Below, piece after piece: positions 36,555-46,228 of a DNA stretch of 64,000 nt. The notes under the pieces were generated by a model. That model did not search any database and was not told the DNA's origin. It saw only the letters and a list, made by a program, of their open reading frames with translations. The stretch comes from Brucella pseudintermedia (lineage in GTDB: Bacteria > Pseudomonadota > Alphaproteobacteria > Rhizobiales > Rhizobiaceae), in the NCBI RefSeq assembly GCF_042697365.1, contig NZ_CP137604.1; one strand, 5' to 3'. Both the position numbers and the translations under genes were made by a program. Numbering within the stretch: position 1 is the stretch's first letter; each line of letters begins with the position of its first letter.

Positions 36555-37937
36555 TGAAAGCGGCTTGTCAGCGGGATAGGGCGTTATCGCCGCCAGATAG
36601 AGCCCAACGGCAAAAAACAGCAACAGCACCGACATGCCGAGCGCCGCCGACTGGCTGAGAGCGGTGATGGTCGCCACCAGAAACGGCCCGAGAAAGCTCG
36701 TCGCGCGTCCCGCCAGCGCATAAATGCCGAAATAGCGGCCCGATTCCTCCGGCTTGATGCTGCGCGCAAACCACGAGCGGGCGGATGCCTGCACGGGGCC
36801 GAGCGCGGCGCCGATCATCAGCCCGTAGACCAGAAACACCTGTTCCGAAACCGTCGAGAACAGTCCTTTCGTCTCGGCGTGGTCAACCGGTACAAGACCC
36901 AACAGCAGGGAATCCGCTTTGGTGGAAACGATGCCGAATGAAGCCACGAGCAGCAGCACCAGCGATCCCATTACAATAGCTTTCGAACCGATCCTTGCGT
37001 CAAGGCGCGCGGCAACGAGGCAGCTCAGGATCGCCGACACATTGGTGATCATGCCGAAGAGGCCGATTTCGTTGATGCTCCAGTGAAACAGTGAAGCGGC
37101 ATAACCGGCCCCGAGAGCGACAATGGCGTTGAGCCCATCCTGATAGACAAGGCGGGCGGCGAGAAAGCGGGCAATGCCCGGACGCTTTCGCACTTCCCCC
37201 AGCGTCGATCTAAGTTCAGCCAGACCGCTGCGGACCGCCTGACGCAGCGGCTCACCGCGCGCCTGATCCGGCGTGAACAGAAACATCGGCATGATGAACA
37301 CAAAATACCACAGCGCCGCGATAGGCCCGGTGATGCGGGCATCCTCGCCGCTGGCCGGATCGAGCCCGAAGAGCGGCGGAAGCCCGATCAGCGTCTTGCC
37401 GGTCTCGGGCGACGCCGCCAGAAAGACCACGACGAAGATCAGCACCAGAACCCCGCCCAGATAGCCGAGTCCCCAGGCCAGATTGGACACTTTGCCAATC
37501 TCCCTGGCGGCGACCAGCCGCGGCATCATGGAATCGTTGAAAACGATGGAAAATTCCGCCGAGACCATCGCGATGCTGAAGGCCAGAAGCACCCAGAACA
37601 GGCTTGCGCCCGGCACCGCAAACCACAGCGCCAGCAGGCCCGCGATCTTCAGGACCGCAAAGAAGCCGATCCATGGCTTGCGCGAACCGGTCTTGTCGGC
37701 AATCGCCCCCAGAACGGGCGACAGAATGGCGATCACGAAGCCCGCGGCGGCAAAGCCATACCCCCAGGCGACCTGCCCCGCTTCCGGCGTATCCGCCATG
37801 CGGGAGATGAAATACGGACCGAAAATGAAGGTTACAATGACGGTAAAGAACGGCTGTGCCGCCCAGTCGAAAAATATCCAGCCCCATACGCCACGTCGCG
37901 AGACATGGCTGCGGACAGCCACAAGCTGATCGCTCAA
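36540..37937 (-). CDS. MFS transporter, UMF1/Atg22-like
   Basis: A 465-residue, 12-helix major facilitator protein. The opening RRGVWGWIFFDWAAQPFFTVIVTFIFGPYF, with the DWA motif in helix 1, and the ARSWFARSIKPEESGRYFGIYALAGRATSFLGP segment are hallmarks of the UMF1 (vacuolar Atg22-like) family, some members of which export amino acids. The likely start is TTG 37937, supported by GGGGGAGGAAAG upstream; there is no ATG nearby in frame. Substrate unknown. It is convergent with glpK and separately transcribed. Confidence 0.87.
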   Translation of the reverse strand: MSDQLVAVRSHVSRRGVWGWIFFDWAAQPFFTVIVTFIFGPYFISRMADTPEAGQVAWGYGFAAAGFVIAILSPVLGAIADKTGSRKPWIGFFAVLKIAGLLALWFAVPGASLFWVLLAFSIAMVSAEFSIVFNDSMMPRLVAAREIGKVSNLAWGLGYLGGVLVLIFVVVFLAASPETGKTLIGLPPLFGLDPASGEDARITGPIAALWYFVFIMPMFLFTPDQARGEPLRQAVRSGLAELRSTLGEVRKRPGIARFLAARLVYQDGLNAIVALGAGYAASLFHWSINEIGLFGMITNVSAILSCLVAARLDARIGSKAIVMGSLVLLLVASFGIVSTKADSLLLGLVPVDHAETKGLFSTVSEQVFLVYGLMIGAALGPVQASARSWFARSIKPEESGRYFGIYALAGRATSFLGPFLVATITALSQSAALGMSVLLLFFAVGLYLAAITPYPADKPLSSGPL

Positions 37938-38293
37938 TTACTCTTTCCTCCCCCACGCCCGAAGCTGCTTCCGGCGATAGGCACCATGCGCCTTTGGCGT
38001 ATGAAAACAATCCAACCCCATACATTTACGCGCAGCGCCTTCCAAAAACCGGCTTCGATTTTCGGGGCGGATGCGCGCGGACCAGCCGAGCCAATCGGCT
38101 GTTTCATTCCTCCAATGTACGGGATGAATTTCAGACCCAAATCATATTAGCCCGAACTTATATCCATAGAGGAAAGTTGCAAAGGAAATAAAAAGGGCGG
38201 CCGAGGCCGCCCTTCTAAAATCAGGTGGTTCGTGTTTCGGCAGGATCGCCGGAACCGGTCCAACTATTTGTTTTGCCGCATTTTCCGGCTTTT
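37938..38293. other. Intergenic region between the MFS gene and gdhB
   Basis: 356 bases that hold the MFS promoter, and the gdhB terminator at 38193-38214. Short frames on both strands (up to about 100 codons) have no family resemblance. No other element is evident. Confidence 0.5.
38193..38214 (-). terminator. Terminator downstream of gdhB
   Basis: A perfect 10-bp stem AAGGGCGGCC (38193-38202) and GGCCGCCCTT (38205-38214) with a 2-base loop is followed by TTTTTATTTCC (partly stem) on the minus strand, about 80 bases after the gdhB stop. Confidence 0.85.
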
Positions 38294-41200
38294 CTACTGC
38301 GCCAGATCGGACATCAGGCCGGCCGCAACCGCCAGTCGCGAAACGGTCAGGTCGCCACCTTCCGTCAGCGCAACCATGCGGTTCCTCACCTGCTCGATGC
38401 GGGCGCCATCGGCTGCAAACCAGGCTGCCGCCGGGTCCTTGTCCTTGGCAAAACGCTTGAGCGCCGCAATGGTGATGCCGCGTGCGGCCTGCGTGATCGT
38501 ATCGCTTGCCCGTGACAGCGCCAGCCCGTCATAATAATCCGTGACGGGGATAGCGCGTGCGGCTTCCTCGATGCGGCCGATGCGGAAGGCTTCCGAAACG
38601 CCGAAATAGGTCTTGGCGGTAACCACCCGGTCGGCGCCGGCCAGATGCGCGATCAGCGCAATGTCCGGCATGATGCCAGCAAGCTGGAGATTGGCAAGAC
38701 GCTGTGCCAGCTTTTCCGGCGCGCCCATTTCCACGAAGGCGGCCTTGTCGGTCTGAAGCGCGCTCTTCAGATATTCGGGCATCAGCCCGTCGAAACGCGG
38801 CTCCAGTTCGGCGCGGGCGCGGGTGATCGTATCCACCAGCTCCGTCAGGTTGGCGCGGGTCGTGTCGTTGCGCAGCACCCATGCCGTCGTCGCCTGCAGC
38901 ATTTCGCCGACCAGATGGTAGAACTGGTTCTGCACGTCGCCCGGCACCTTGTTATCGAGCGCATCGATGGCGTCATAGATCGTGTCGATATCGAAACCGT
39001 CGCGCACCGCCACATAGGCGCGGACGATATCGGCAGGCGACTTGCCGGTCGTATCGGCCAGACGGCTGATGACGGTGATGCCGCCGCGATTGATGACATC
39101 GTTTGCGAGCAAGGTGGCGACGATTTCACGGCGCAGGCGATGGCCGGAGATTTCCTCCGCATAGGTCTTCACCATGCGCTTCGGGAAATAGCCCATCAGC
39201 AGCGACTGGAAGTAAGGCTCGTCCGGAAGCTGGCTCGCCACCAGATCGTCACAGAGCGACAGCTTCGCATAGGCCAGCAGAACCGCCAGTTCCGGGCGGG
39301 TGAGCGGCTGGCCAGCCTTCTGGCGCTCGATCAGCATGGCGTCGGACGGCAGGTTCTCCACCTTGCGGTCGAGAAGCTTGCGGGCTTCCAGTTCCGCCAT
39401 GAAGCGCGCCTGATAGGGCAGTTCCGCCAGTCCCTGACGTTCGCTCAGCGAAAGCGCCAGCGGCTGCAGATAGTTGTTGCGCAGGACCAGCGCCGACACA
39501 TCGTCGGTCATGCTGGTGAGAAGCTTGTCGCGCGCCGGGCGCTTGAGCTTGCCCGAACGCATGGCGGCAGCCAGCGCGATCTTGATGTTGACCTCGACGT
39601 CCGAGCAGTTGACGCCTGCCGAATTGTCGATGGCGTCCGTGTTGCCGCGACCGCCCGACAGTGCATATTCGATACGCCCGCGCTGGGTCACGCCAAGGTT
39701 TGCGCCTTCGCCGATCACCCGCGCGCCAACTTCCGAGCCGGTGATGCGGATCGCATCATTGGCGCGGTCGCCTACCTGCGCATCCGTTTCGGCGGACGAG
39801 CGGATATAGGTACCGATACCGCCAAACCAGAGGAGATCGACCTTCGACTTCAGGATCGCCGTCATGATTTCCTGCGGTGTACCGGAGGTCTTGCCAAGGC
39901 CGATGGCTTCGGCCGCTTCCGGCGACAGCGTAATCGTCTTCTGGCTGCGGCTATAAATGCCGCCGCCAGCCGAAAGCTTGGAGCGGTCATAGTCCTGCCA
40001 GCTCGAACGCGGCAGCTCGAACAGACGCTTGCGCTCGGCAAAGCCGTCCGCCGGAACCGGGTTCGGATCGATGAAGATATCGCGATGGTCGAACGCCGCC
40101 ACCAGACGGATCTGTTCGGAAAGCAACATGCCGTTGCCGAACACGTCGCCAGACATGTCGCCCACACCGGCAACCGTGAAAGGCTCGTTCTGGATATCCA
40201 TGTCGAGTTCGCGGAAATGCCGCTTCACGGCTTCCCACGCGCCGCGCGCCGTGATGCCCATGCCCTTGTGGTCGTAACCGGCGGAACCACCGGACGCGAA
40301 CGCATCGTCCAGCCAGAAATCATGCGCCTGGCTGATGGCGTTGGCCGTATCGGAGAATGTGGCCGTGCCCTTGTCGGCGGCAACGACGAAGTAAGGATCG
40401 TCATTGTCATGACGCACGACTTCCGCCGGCGGCACGACATGGCTGTCCTCGATATTGTCGGTGACCGACAGCAGCGTGGAAATGAAGATCTTGTAGGCAT
40501 CGCGACCGGCTTCGAACACCGCATTGCGGTCGCCGCCGACCGGCAGGCGCTTCGGATAGAAGCCGCCCTTGGCGCCAACCGGCACGATCACCGCATTCTT
40601 GACCTGCTGCGCCTTCACCAGACCCAGCACTTCGGTGCGATAATCCTGTGCGCGGTCCGACCAGCGCAGGCCGCCGCGGGCGACCGCGCCGAAGCGCAAA
40701 TGCACGCCTTCCACTTCCGGCCCATAGACGAAGATTTCGCGATAGGGGCGCGGGTCCGGCAGGCCGTCGACCAGACGCGGATCGAGCTTGAAGGCGAAGG
40801 TGACGCGCGGCTTGCCCTCGGCATCCGGCTGATAGGCGTTGGTGCGCAGCGTCGCCTCGATCAGATTGCGGAAACGGCGCAAAATCTGGTCGTCATCGAT
40901 GCTCGGCACGCCCAGGAGCGCGGTTTCGATGCCGTCGACCAGCTTCTTTTCAGCCGCATCGCGGCGCTTGGCCGACGGGTTGAAACGCAGGTCGAACAGC
41001 GAATAGAGGTCGCTAGCGATTTCCGGGTAGCGGTTCAGTGCTGCCGCGATGAAGCCCTGCGAATAGGCGATGCCCGCCTGTTGCAGGTAACGGCCATAGG
41101 AACGCAAAATCATGATCTGGCGTGCCGTCAGCCGCGCGGTCTGCACCAGCGCGTTGTAGCCGTCATTATCGGCCAGACCGTTCCAGACATTGCGGAACAC

Positions 41201-43084
41201 GTCTTCCAGCATCTCGCCATCGTCGGAAAGATCGACGGGCGCACCATAAGCGTTCACGAGCTGCATGTCGTGAAGGTAGACAGGCGCGCCATCCTTGCCC
41301 GCATTTGGCAGGTCGATGGTCTGCTCGCTGACGACGCGGAAACCCATGTTTTCCAGAAGCGGCACGCGTTGCGACAGCACGACCGGCGCGCCGTGGTGAT
41401 AGATCTTCAGCGAAACCGCATCGGGACCATCGGTGCGATAGCGATAGAAGTCCACGAAAAGCGGAGCTTCTGCGCTCAGGCCGGCAATGCGCTCGGCATC
41501 GACCAGCGCTTCCGGCGCCGTGAAGATTTCGCGGTAGGATGGCGGAAAGCTTGCAGCAAGCGCAACGGTCTTTGCGTCAGCGCTGTCGGAGCTTTCGCGC
41601 ACCGCATCGTCCCATGTGCGCACAATGGCGCGCACTTCAGCTTCCAGCGCTTCCCGGTCCACATGCGGCGTGGAGCGCTCGTGACGGCGGATGACAAACT
41701 GAACGCGCGTCAGGCCGTTCTGCAGGAAGACGGGGTGGAACTCGAAGCTGTCGCCGCCATAGACGTCGACCAGATAGTGGCCGATCTTCTCGCGCACGAC
41801 CGAGTCGTAACGGTCGCGCGGGATATAGACCAGCACGGTCGCGAAACGGCCAAAGCGATCGAGACGCGGCACGGCGCGAACGCGGGGACGTTCGCCGAGC
41901 GCCAGGATCAGTTCGGCATTGGCCGTGAGGCTTTCCACATCGATCTGGAAAAGCTCGTCGCGCGGATATTCTTCCAGCACGTTGATGAGCGCCTTGCCCG
42001 AATGGTCCTCGCGGTTGAAGCCCAGATGCTTGATGACCGCATCGGCCTTGGAGCGGATGAACGGGATGCCCGCGACTGAACTCGTATAGGCAACCGAGGT
42101 GAAAAGGCCGACAAGGCGCAGTTCGCCGACGGCTTCACCCTTCTCGCCGAATATCTTCACGCCGACATAATCGAGATAGGAGCGGCGATGCACCAGCGAA
42201 AGCGAGTTCGCCTTGGTGACGATGAGCGGCTCGCCGCCGTCGAGGAATTCCGTCACCTCGCGCGGCGTCACCGTGTCGTCGTCATCCTTGCGCAGGACCC
42301 GCACTTCGTGATCGTTGAGGATGCCGAGCGTTTCCTTGACCGGAACCAGTTCGCGCTTGTCGCCCTTGCCCTTGAAGGTCAGCTCGCGAAGGCCGAGGAA
42401 GATGAAACGGTCGTCGCGCAGCCATTCCAGAAAGGCGATCGCTTCCGGCATGGCCGGATCGCCCGTCATTTCGTGAACCCGCTTGTAATCGGCAATGGCG
42501 CCGTCGAGGCGCTTGAGCATCGGCTTCCAGTCGCTGACGGCGGCGCGGACCTGTCCGAGCACGCGCTTGATGGCGGCGGTCAGGGCGGCCTTGGCCTGCT
42601 TGTCGAGGGCCGGGAGATGAATCTGCACCAGGCTGACGCGCTCGACGCCCTTGGCGGGCGCAAGCTGCGATGCTTCGCCGAGAATGACCAGTTCGTCCTT
42701 CTCCCGGGCAATATCCAGCACCGGATGCACGACCATGAAAATCTGGCTGGCATGATCGTTCAGCTCACCCATGATGGAGTCGAGCAGGAACGGCATGTTG
42801 TCGTTGACGATGGTGATGACGCTCACCGGGCGACCATGGCGTTCGATGCCGTTGTCGACGCTGATGATGCTCTTGCCCTTGCGCCAGGATTCAAGCGCCG
42901 CATAGCCGTGACGGGCCGAACTGTCGAGAGCGGCGGCATCGTAAGCGGCCAGATCTTCTGGCGGCGCCCATTCGAAGAGAAGCTGCGAGAAGGCCGTAAG
43001 CGCCTTCGACTTTCCTCCCTTCTTCTCCTCCTTGCCTGCCTTGGAACCCTTAACCTTGCTCGACCGATCCTGCTTTGCAGTCAC
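38294..43084 (-). CDS. gdhB: NAD-specific glutamate dehydrogenase, large (GdhB / L_180 class)
   Basis: About 1,596 residues, the very large NAD-dependent glutamate dehydrogenase that converts glutamate to 2-oxoglutarate and ammonia. The N-terminal third holds ACT-like regulatory segments. The catalytic part lies around residues 750-1200 and includes RGGLRWSDRAQDYRTEVLGLVKAQ, KNAVIVPVGAKGGF (substrate Lys) and AGVGDMSGDVFGNGML (nucleotide fold). Start choice: GTG 43084 has AGGAG eight bases upstream; ATG 43102 and TTG 43120 are longer in-frame options. It is a single gene with its own terminator. Allosteric control is likely from the domain content but not visible in the sequence. Confidence 0.96.
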   Translation of the reverse strand: MTAKQDRSSKVKGSKAGKEEKKGGKSKALTAFSQLLFEWAPPEDLAAYDAAALDSSARHGYAALESWRKGKSIISVDNGIERHGRPVSVITIVNDNMPFLLDSIMGELNDHASQIFMVVHPVLDIAREKDELVILGEASQLAPAKGVERVSLVQIHLPALDKQAKAALTAAIKRVLGQVRAAVSDWKPMLKRLDGAIADYKRVHEMTGDPAMPEAIAFLEWLRDDRFIFLGLRELTFKGKGDKRELVPVKETLGILNDHEVRVLRKDDDDTVTPREVTEFLDGGEPLIVTKANSLSLVHRRSYLDYVGVKIFGEKGEAVGELRLVGLFTSVAYTSSVAGIPFIRSKADAVIKHLGFNREDHSGKALINVLEEYPRDELFQIDVESLTANAELILALGERPRVRAVPRLDRFGRFATVLVYIPRDRYDSVVREKIGHYLVDVYGGDSFEFHPVFLQNGLTRVQFVIRRHERSTPHVDREALEAEVRAIVRTWDDAVRESSDSADAKTVALAASFPPSYREIFTAPEALVDAERIAGLSAEAPLFVDFYRYRTDGPDAVSLKIYHHGAPVVLSQRVPLLENMGFRVVSEQTIDLPNAGKDGAPVYLHDMQLVNAYGAPVDLSDDGEMLEDVFRNVWNGLADNDGYNALVQTARLTARQIMILRSYGRYLQQAGIAYSQGFIAAALNRYPEIASDLYSLFDLRFNPSAKRRDAAEKKLVDGIETALLGVPSIDDDQILRRFRNLIEATLRTNAYQPDAEGKPRVTFAFKLDPRLVDGLPDPRPYREIFVYGPEVEGVHLRFGAVARGGLRWSDRAQDYRTEVLGLVKAQQVKNAVIVPVGAKGGFYPKRLPVGGDRNAVFEAGRDAYKIFISTLLSVTDNIEDSHVVPPAEVVRHDNDDPYFVVAADKGTATFSDTANAISQAHDFWLDDAFASGGSAGYDHKGMGITARGAWEAVKRHFRELDMDIQNEPFTVAGVGDMSGDVFGNGMLLSEQIRLVAAFDHRDIFIDPNPVPADGFAERKRLFELPRSSWQDYDRSKLSAGGGIYSRSQKTITLSPEAAEAIGLGKTSGTPQEIMTAILKSKVDLLWFGGIGTYIRSSAETDAQVGDRANDAIRITGSEVGARVIGEGANLGVTQRGRIEYALSGGRGNTDAIDNSAGVNCSDVEVNIKIALAAAMRSGKLKRPARDKLLTSMTDDVSALVLRNNYLQPLALSLSERQGLAELPYQARFMAELEARKLLDRKVENLPSDAMLIERQKAGQPLTRPELAVLLAYAKLSLCDDLVASQLPDEPYFQSLLMGYFPKRMVKTYAEEISGHRLRREIVATLLANDVINRGGITVISRLADTTGKSPADIVRAYVAVRDGFDIDTIYDAIDALDNKVPGDVQNQFYHLVGEMLQATTAWVLRNDTTRANLTELVDTITRARAELEPRFDGLMPEYLKSALQTDKAAFVEMGAPEKLAQRLANLQLAGIMPDIALIAHLAGADRVVTAKTYFGVSEAFRIGRIEEAARAIPVTDYYDGLALSRASDTITQAARGITIAALKRFAKDKDPAAAWFAADGARIEQVRNRMVALTEGGDLTVSRLAVAAGLMSDLAQ

Positions 43085-43371
43085 GTCGGATACTCCTGTC
43101 ATGATGGCAATGCGCGCCAAACTAGCAGATTGGGCACCGGATTCGATGGCAATTCGCTGAAAATAACGAAAAATTTCCCGGAAAGTCAGAAAAACAGCAT
43201 TTAATCCATTTAATTTGGAACAAAACTTCGAAAACTTCCTGCGAAATTTCGGATTATGCCGGAGGAATTCTCCACGCCCCCCACGAAACCTGCCAGAGGC
43301 GCGAAGCCGTGGGTCGGTTTCGCCGCATTTCAGACTAAAGTTGCAGATGATTCTGATGAAGAATGAAGTGC

Positions 43372-44013
43372 TCAGAGCTCGATCAGGTGATCGTCGAGTT
43401 CATTCACATTGTCCGGGCCTGCCGGGAAATGCTTCTCCAGCAATAGCCCCGCCTGACCGATTGCCAGCACAAAACCTTCGGCCACCTGCGCCCGCGATGC
43501 ATGATGGATGAGCGTTGCGACAATCGCGTTCCACTCGTCCTGTTCCACACGCGCGTGGATGCCCGCATCGGCGATCACCTCGGCATAATGTTCGGCCATG
43601 GAGACGAAGAGCAGGATGCCGGTGCGGTTCTCGGTGATATGCACATTGCGCGCCAGAAACTGCTGCACGGCATTGAGATGCGCGCGCTTGTAGCGGATGC
43701 GGCGCGGCACCAGCAGCATCCGGATGGCCGGAAAGACCCAGAGCACCAGCATTGCGGTCAGAAACGCCGCCAGCACCGCCAGGCCGAACATGGGCAGGCG
43801 GATATCGAACCAGTACCAGTGCGCGAGAAAGGCCGCGACCACCGCGGCGACCAGAATGCCGCAAGTCGCGACGAAGCCCGCCGCAAAGAAATAATCGTCG
43901 CTGGAACGTGCTAGAACGGCATAGATCTCACCGGCGGTTTCGGCTTCCGCCTTGCGGATCGCCTCGGCGATGCGGGCATGGTCCTCGGCGCCAATCAGCG
44001 TGTGATGCTTCAT
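43372..44013 (-). CDS. TPM-domain protein with membrane hairpin insertion
   Basis: 213 residues. The N-terminal part (IAEAIRKAEAETAGEIYAVLA) and the C-terminal part (RNVHITENRTGILLFVSMAEHYAEVIADAGIHARV...) together make one TPM domain. It is interrupted by two or three membrane helices at about residues 44-65 and 73-95. TPM domains occur in phosphatases and photosystem II repair proteins; the bacterial role is unclear. The gene follows the YgcG-like TPM gene by 12 bases in a lemA-tpm-tpm operon. Confidence 0.85.
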   Translation of the reverse strand: MKHHTLIGAEDHARIAEAIRKAEAETAGEIYAVLARSSDDYFFAAGFVATCGILVAAVVAAFLAHWYWFDIRLPMFGLAVLAAFLTAMLVLWVFPAIRMLLVPRRIRYKRAHLNAVQQFLARNVHITENRTGILLFVSMAEHYAEVIADAGIHARVEQDEWNAIVATLIHHASRAQVAEGFVLAIGQAGLLLEKHFPAGPDNVNELDDHLIEL

Positions 44014-44025
44014 CGTTGCGTCTCC

Positions 44026-44901
44026 CTACCAGCTGCCCGAGGCGCCGCCGCCACCCGATGAGCCGCCACCGCCGGAGAAACCGCCGCCTCCCCCGCCGGA
44101 CGACCAGCCACCGCCGCCGCCCCAACTGCCGCCACCCCTGCCACCGGAGCCGCCGCCGCGATTGTTGTAATCCACGACCATGCCGAGCCACTGATACTTG
44201 CCCGGCCCGATCTTGCGTCCGAAAACCGGCGTCAGGATCGCCATGCCGAAACCGCCGAAGAAGATCAGGCACCAGAAGGTGATGAAGACGACGAACACCC
44301 AGTCGACATCGTCCGAGCTTGACTGCACATTGCGCTTCGCCCGCGCTTCAAGCTCCGCCGCATCGCCGGACAGCACCGAAAGAATGCCGTCCACGCCCTG
44401 CACGATACCGTTCGAATAATTGCCGGTGCGAAATTCCGGAATGATGGTGCCATTGATGATGACGCTTGAAAGCGCGTCGGTCATCACGCCTTCGAGACCA
44501 TAGCCGACCTCGATGCGCACCTTGCGGTCGTTGGGCGCAACCACGAGCAAGATGCCGTTGTTTTCTTGGCTCTGTCCCAGCGCCCAGGCGCGGAACAGAC
44601 GGTTGGAATAGGTTTCGATGTCTTCGCCATTGAGGCTTGGAACCGTCACCACGACCACCTGATCGGACGACTTCGCTTCGAAATCGGCAAGCTTTTGCGT
44701 CAATTGCTGGCGCTCAGCCGGATCGATGATCCCCGCCGCGTCCACCACGCGGCCCGTCAGGGCCTGCGCGGGCTTCGGCGCGTCCTGCGCCAGCGCATTG
44801 TTCAGCGCCAGAACGCTCGAAAAAATCAGGAAAGCGAGCGCAAGCAAATGTCGCGGCCAAAAAAGACCGCGACGATCACGCAAGAGTGCCGCACGCGCCA
44901 T
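44026..44901 (-). CDS. YgcG family TPM-domain membrane protein
   Basis: About 291 residues. An N-terminal signal (LLALAFLIFSSVLALNNALA-Q) is followed by a periplasmic TPM domain (LTGRVVDAAGIIDPAERQQLTQKL...SSDQVVVVTVPSLNGEDIETYSNRLFRAWALGQ). A single membrane helix lies near residue 205 (VVFITFWCLIFFGGFGMAIL), and the tail is Gly/Ser/Trp-rich (GGGGFSGGGGSSGGGGASGSW). This architecture is the YgcG/LemA-partner type. ATG 44901 is 11 bases after the lemA stop. The role is inferred to be in envelope maintenance with LemA. Confidence 0.88.
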   Translation of the reverse strand: MARAALLRDRRGLFWPRHLLALAFLIFSSVLALNNALAQDAPKPAQALTGRVVDAAGIIDPAERQQLTQKLADFEAKSSDQVVVVTVPSLNGEDIETYSNRLFRAWALGQSQENNGILLVVAPNDRKVRIEVGYGLEGVMTDALSSVIINGTIIPEFRTGNYSNGIVQGVDGILSVLSGDAAELEARAKRNVQSSSDDVDWVFVVFITFWCLIFFGGFGMAILTPVFGRKIGPGKYQWLGMVVDYNNRGGGSGGRGGGSWGGGGGWSSGGGGGGFSGGGGSSGGGGASGSW

Positions 44902-44912
44902 AAATCGCGCCG

Positions 44913-45536
44913 TCAGTTGAAGTTGACTTTGGGCGCGGTCTGGCTGCCCGCATCGGCGCTGAAGCTCTGCATGGGCTGCGCATCGCGATACCATATCCAT
45001 GTCCAGATCATCGTCGGCATGGTGCGCAGCGACGTGTTGTAGACACGAACCGCCTCGATATAGTCGCGGCGCGCCACGGCGATGCGGTTTTCGGTGCCTT
45101 CAAGCTGCGACTGCAAGGCAAGGAAGTTCTGGTTGGCTTTCAGGTCCGGATAGCGCTCGACCACCACCATCAGGCGCGACAGCGCGCTCGTCAGGTTGGC
45201 CTGATTATCCTGAAACTGCTTGAAGAGTTCGGGATTATTGAGCGTTTCAGGCGTGATCTGCACCTGCGTCGCCTTGGCGCGCGCCTCGATCACCGCTTGC
45301 AGGGTTTCCTGTTCGTGAGCGGCATAGCCCTTCACGGTCTCGACCAGATTGGGCACGAGATCGGCGCGGCGCTGATACTGGTTCTGCACCTCGCCCCAGG
45401 CGGCCTTCGCCCGTTCCTCATTGGTCGGGATCGTATTGAAACCGCATGCGGAGAGCAGCGGAACCAGAACGATGAGACCAAGAGCGATGAAAATGCGGCG
45501 AAAAGAGAAAGAAGTGGCAACCGTCGCAGCCGACAT
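44913..45536 (-). CDS. lemA: LemA family protein
   Basis: 207 residues. An N-terminal hydrophobic segment ends with a lipobox-like LLSACGF. It is followed by the LemA helical domain: NEERAKAAWGEVQNQYQRRADLVPNLVETVKGYAAHEQETL and PDLKANQNFLALQSQLEGTENRIAVARRDYIEAV. LemA proteins are membrane-anchored with an extracytoplasmic helical bundle; their biochemical function is unknown. It is the first gene of a three-gene operon with two TPM proteins. Start ATG 45536 has a GGAGAAG site. Confidence 0.92.
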   Translation of the reverse strand: MSAATVATSFSFRRIFIALGLIVLVPLLSACGFNTIPTNEERAKAAWGEVQNQYQRRADLVPNLVETVKGYAAHEQETLQAVIEARAKATQVQITPETLNNPELFKQFQDNQANLTSALSRLMVVVERYPDLKANQNFLALQSQLEGTENRIAVARRDYIEAVRVYNTSLRTMPTMIWTWIWYRDAQPMQSFSADAGSQTAPKVNFN

Positions 45537-45690
45537 GGACTTCTCCTGAAAAGGGCGCTTTGCCAAGCGCCGGGGGGACAAATTCGTCACCCGCACCTAC
45601 GTGTTCACGCAAATGCGAGCCGTCAAATCAATAAGATAAGCGATTTTGGCGGCGCGTCCAGCCCATTCAAAATGGCGGATTAAAAAGAAA

Positions 45691-45714
45691 AAGCGACGGA
45701 TTGCTCCGCCGCTT
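45691..45714 (-). terminator. Terminator of rpsP
   Basis: AAGCGACGGA (45691-45700) pairs with TCCGCCGCTT (45705-45714) with one mismatch. On the minus strand the hairpin runs into TTTTTCTTTTTAA. It lies 28 bases after the rpsP stop and ends the ffh-chorismate mutase-rpsP transcript. Confidence 0.8.
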
Positions 45715-45741
45715 TCTCAAAACACAAACTGCGCGAAAAAA

Positions 45742-46158
45742 TTATTCGCTTGCAGCTTCTTCAGCCGGAGCAGCAGCGGCTTCTGCGGCGGCTGCGGCAG
45801 CTTCAGCAGCCTTTGCAGCGGCTTCTTCTTCAGCCTGCTTGGCCATGGCCAGACGTTCCTGCGCCTTCTTGCCCGGCTCACCCTTGGTCGGGTTGCTGCG
45901 GGCCGGACGCTTTGCAAGGCCAGCCTGATCGAGGAAGCGCAGAACGCGATCGGTCGGCTGTGCGCCCTGTGCAATCCAATGCTGGATGCGGTCGGCGTCG
46001 AGCTTCACGCGTTCGGCGTCCTTGGCCAGCATCGGGTTCCATGCGCCAACGGTTTCGATGAAGCGGCCGTCACGCGGGCTGCGGACGTCGGCAACGACGA
46101 TGTGGTAGTAAGGACGCTTCTTGGAGCCAGCGCGGGCCAGACGAATCTTCAGAGACAT
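45742..46158 (-). CDS. rpsP: 30S ribosomal protein S16 with Ala/Glu tail
   Basis: A 138-residue ribosomal protein. Core S16 is residues 1-85 (SLKIRLARAGSKKRPYYHIVVADVRSPRDGRFIETVG...). About 45 residues follow, almost all Ala and Glu with a few Lys, as in other rhizobial S16 proteins. It is usually linked to rimM, trmD and rplS; here a terminator and then lemA follow, so those genes are elsewhere. Upstream are chorismate mutase and ffh, in the usual order. Confidence 0.97.
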   Translation of the reverse strand: MSLKIRLARAGSKKRPYYHIVVADVRSPRDGRFIETVGAWNPMLAKDAERVKLDADRIQHWIAQGAQPTDRVLRFLDQAGLAKRPARSNPTKGEPGKKAQERLAMAKQAEEEAAAKAAEAAAAAAEAAAAPAEEAASE

Positions 46159-46228
46159 TTTTTCTTTCCTTTAGACAATTGCTTCGCCCGGGATGGCCGT
46201 GGCAAAACGGGTTAAGCTATCGATATAG

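Noticed and set aside
37934..38140. A 68-codon minus-strand frame before the MFS gene
   Set aside because: It overlaps the MFS start region, its composition is not protein-like and no motif is visible.
38645..42079. A 1,144-codon plus-strand frame opposite gdhB
   Set aside because: It is an antisense shadow of a real enzyme gene; codon pattern and lack of motifs argue against it.
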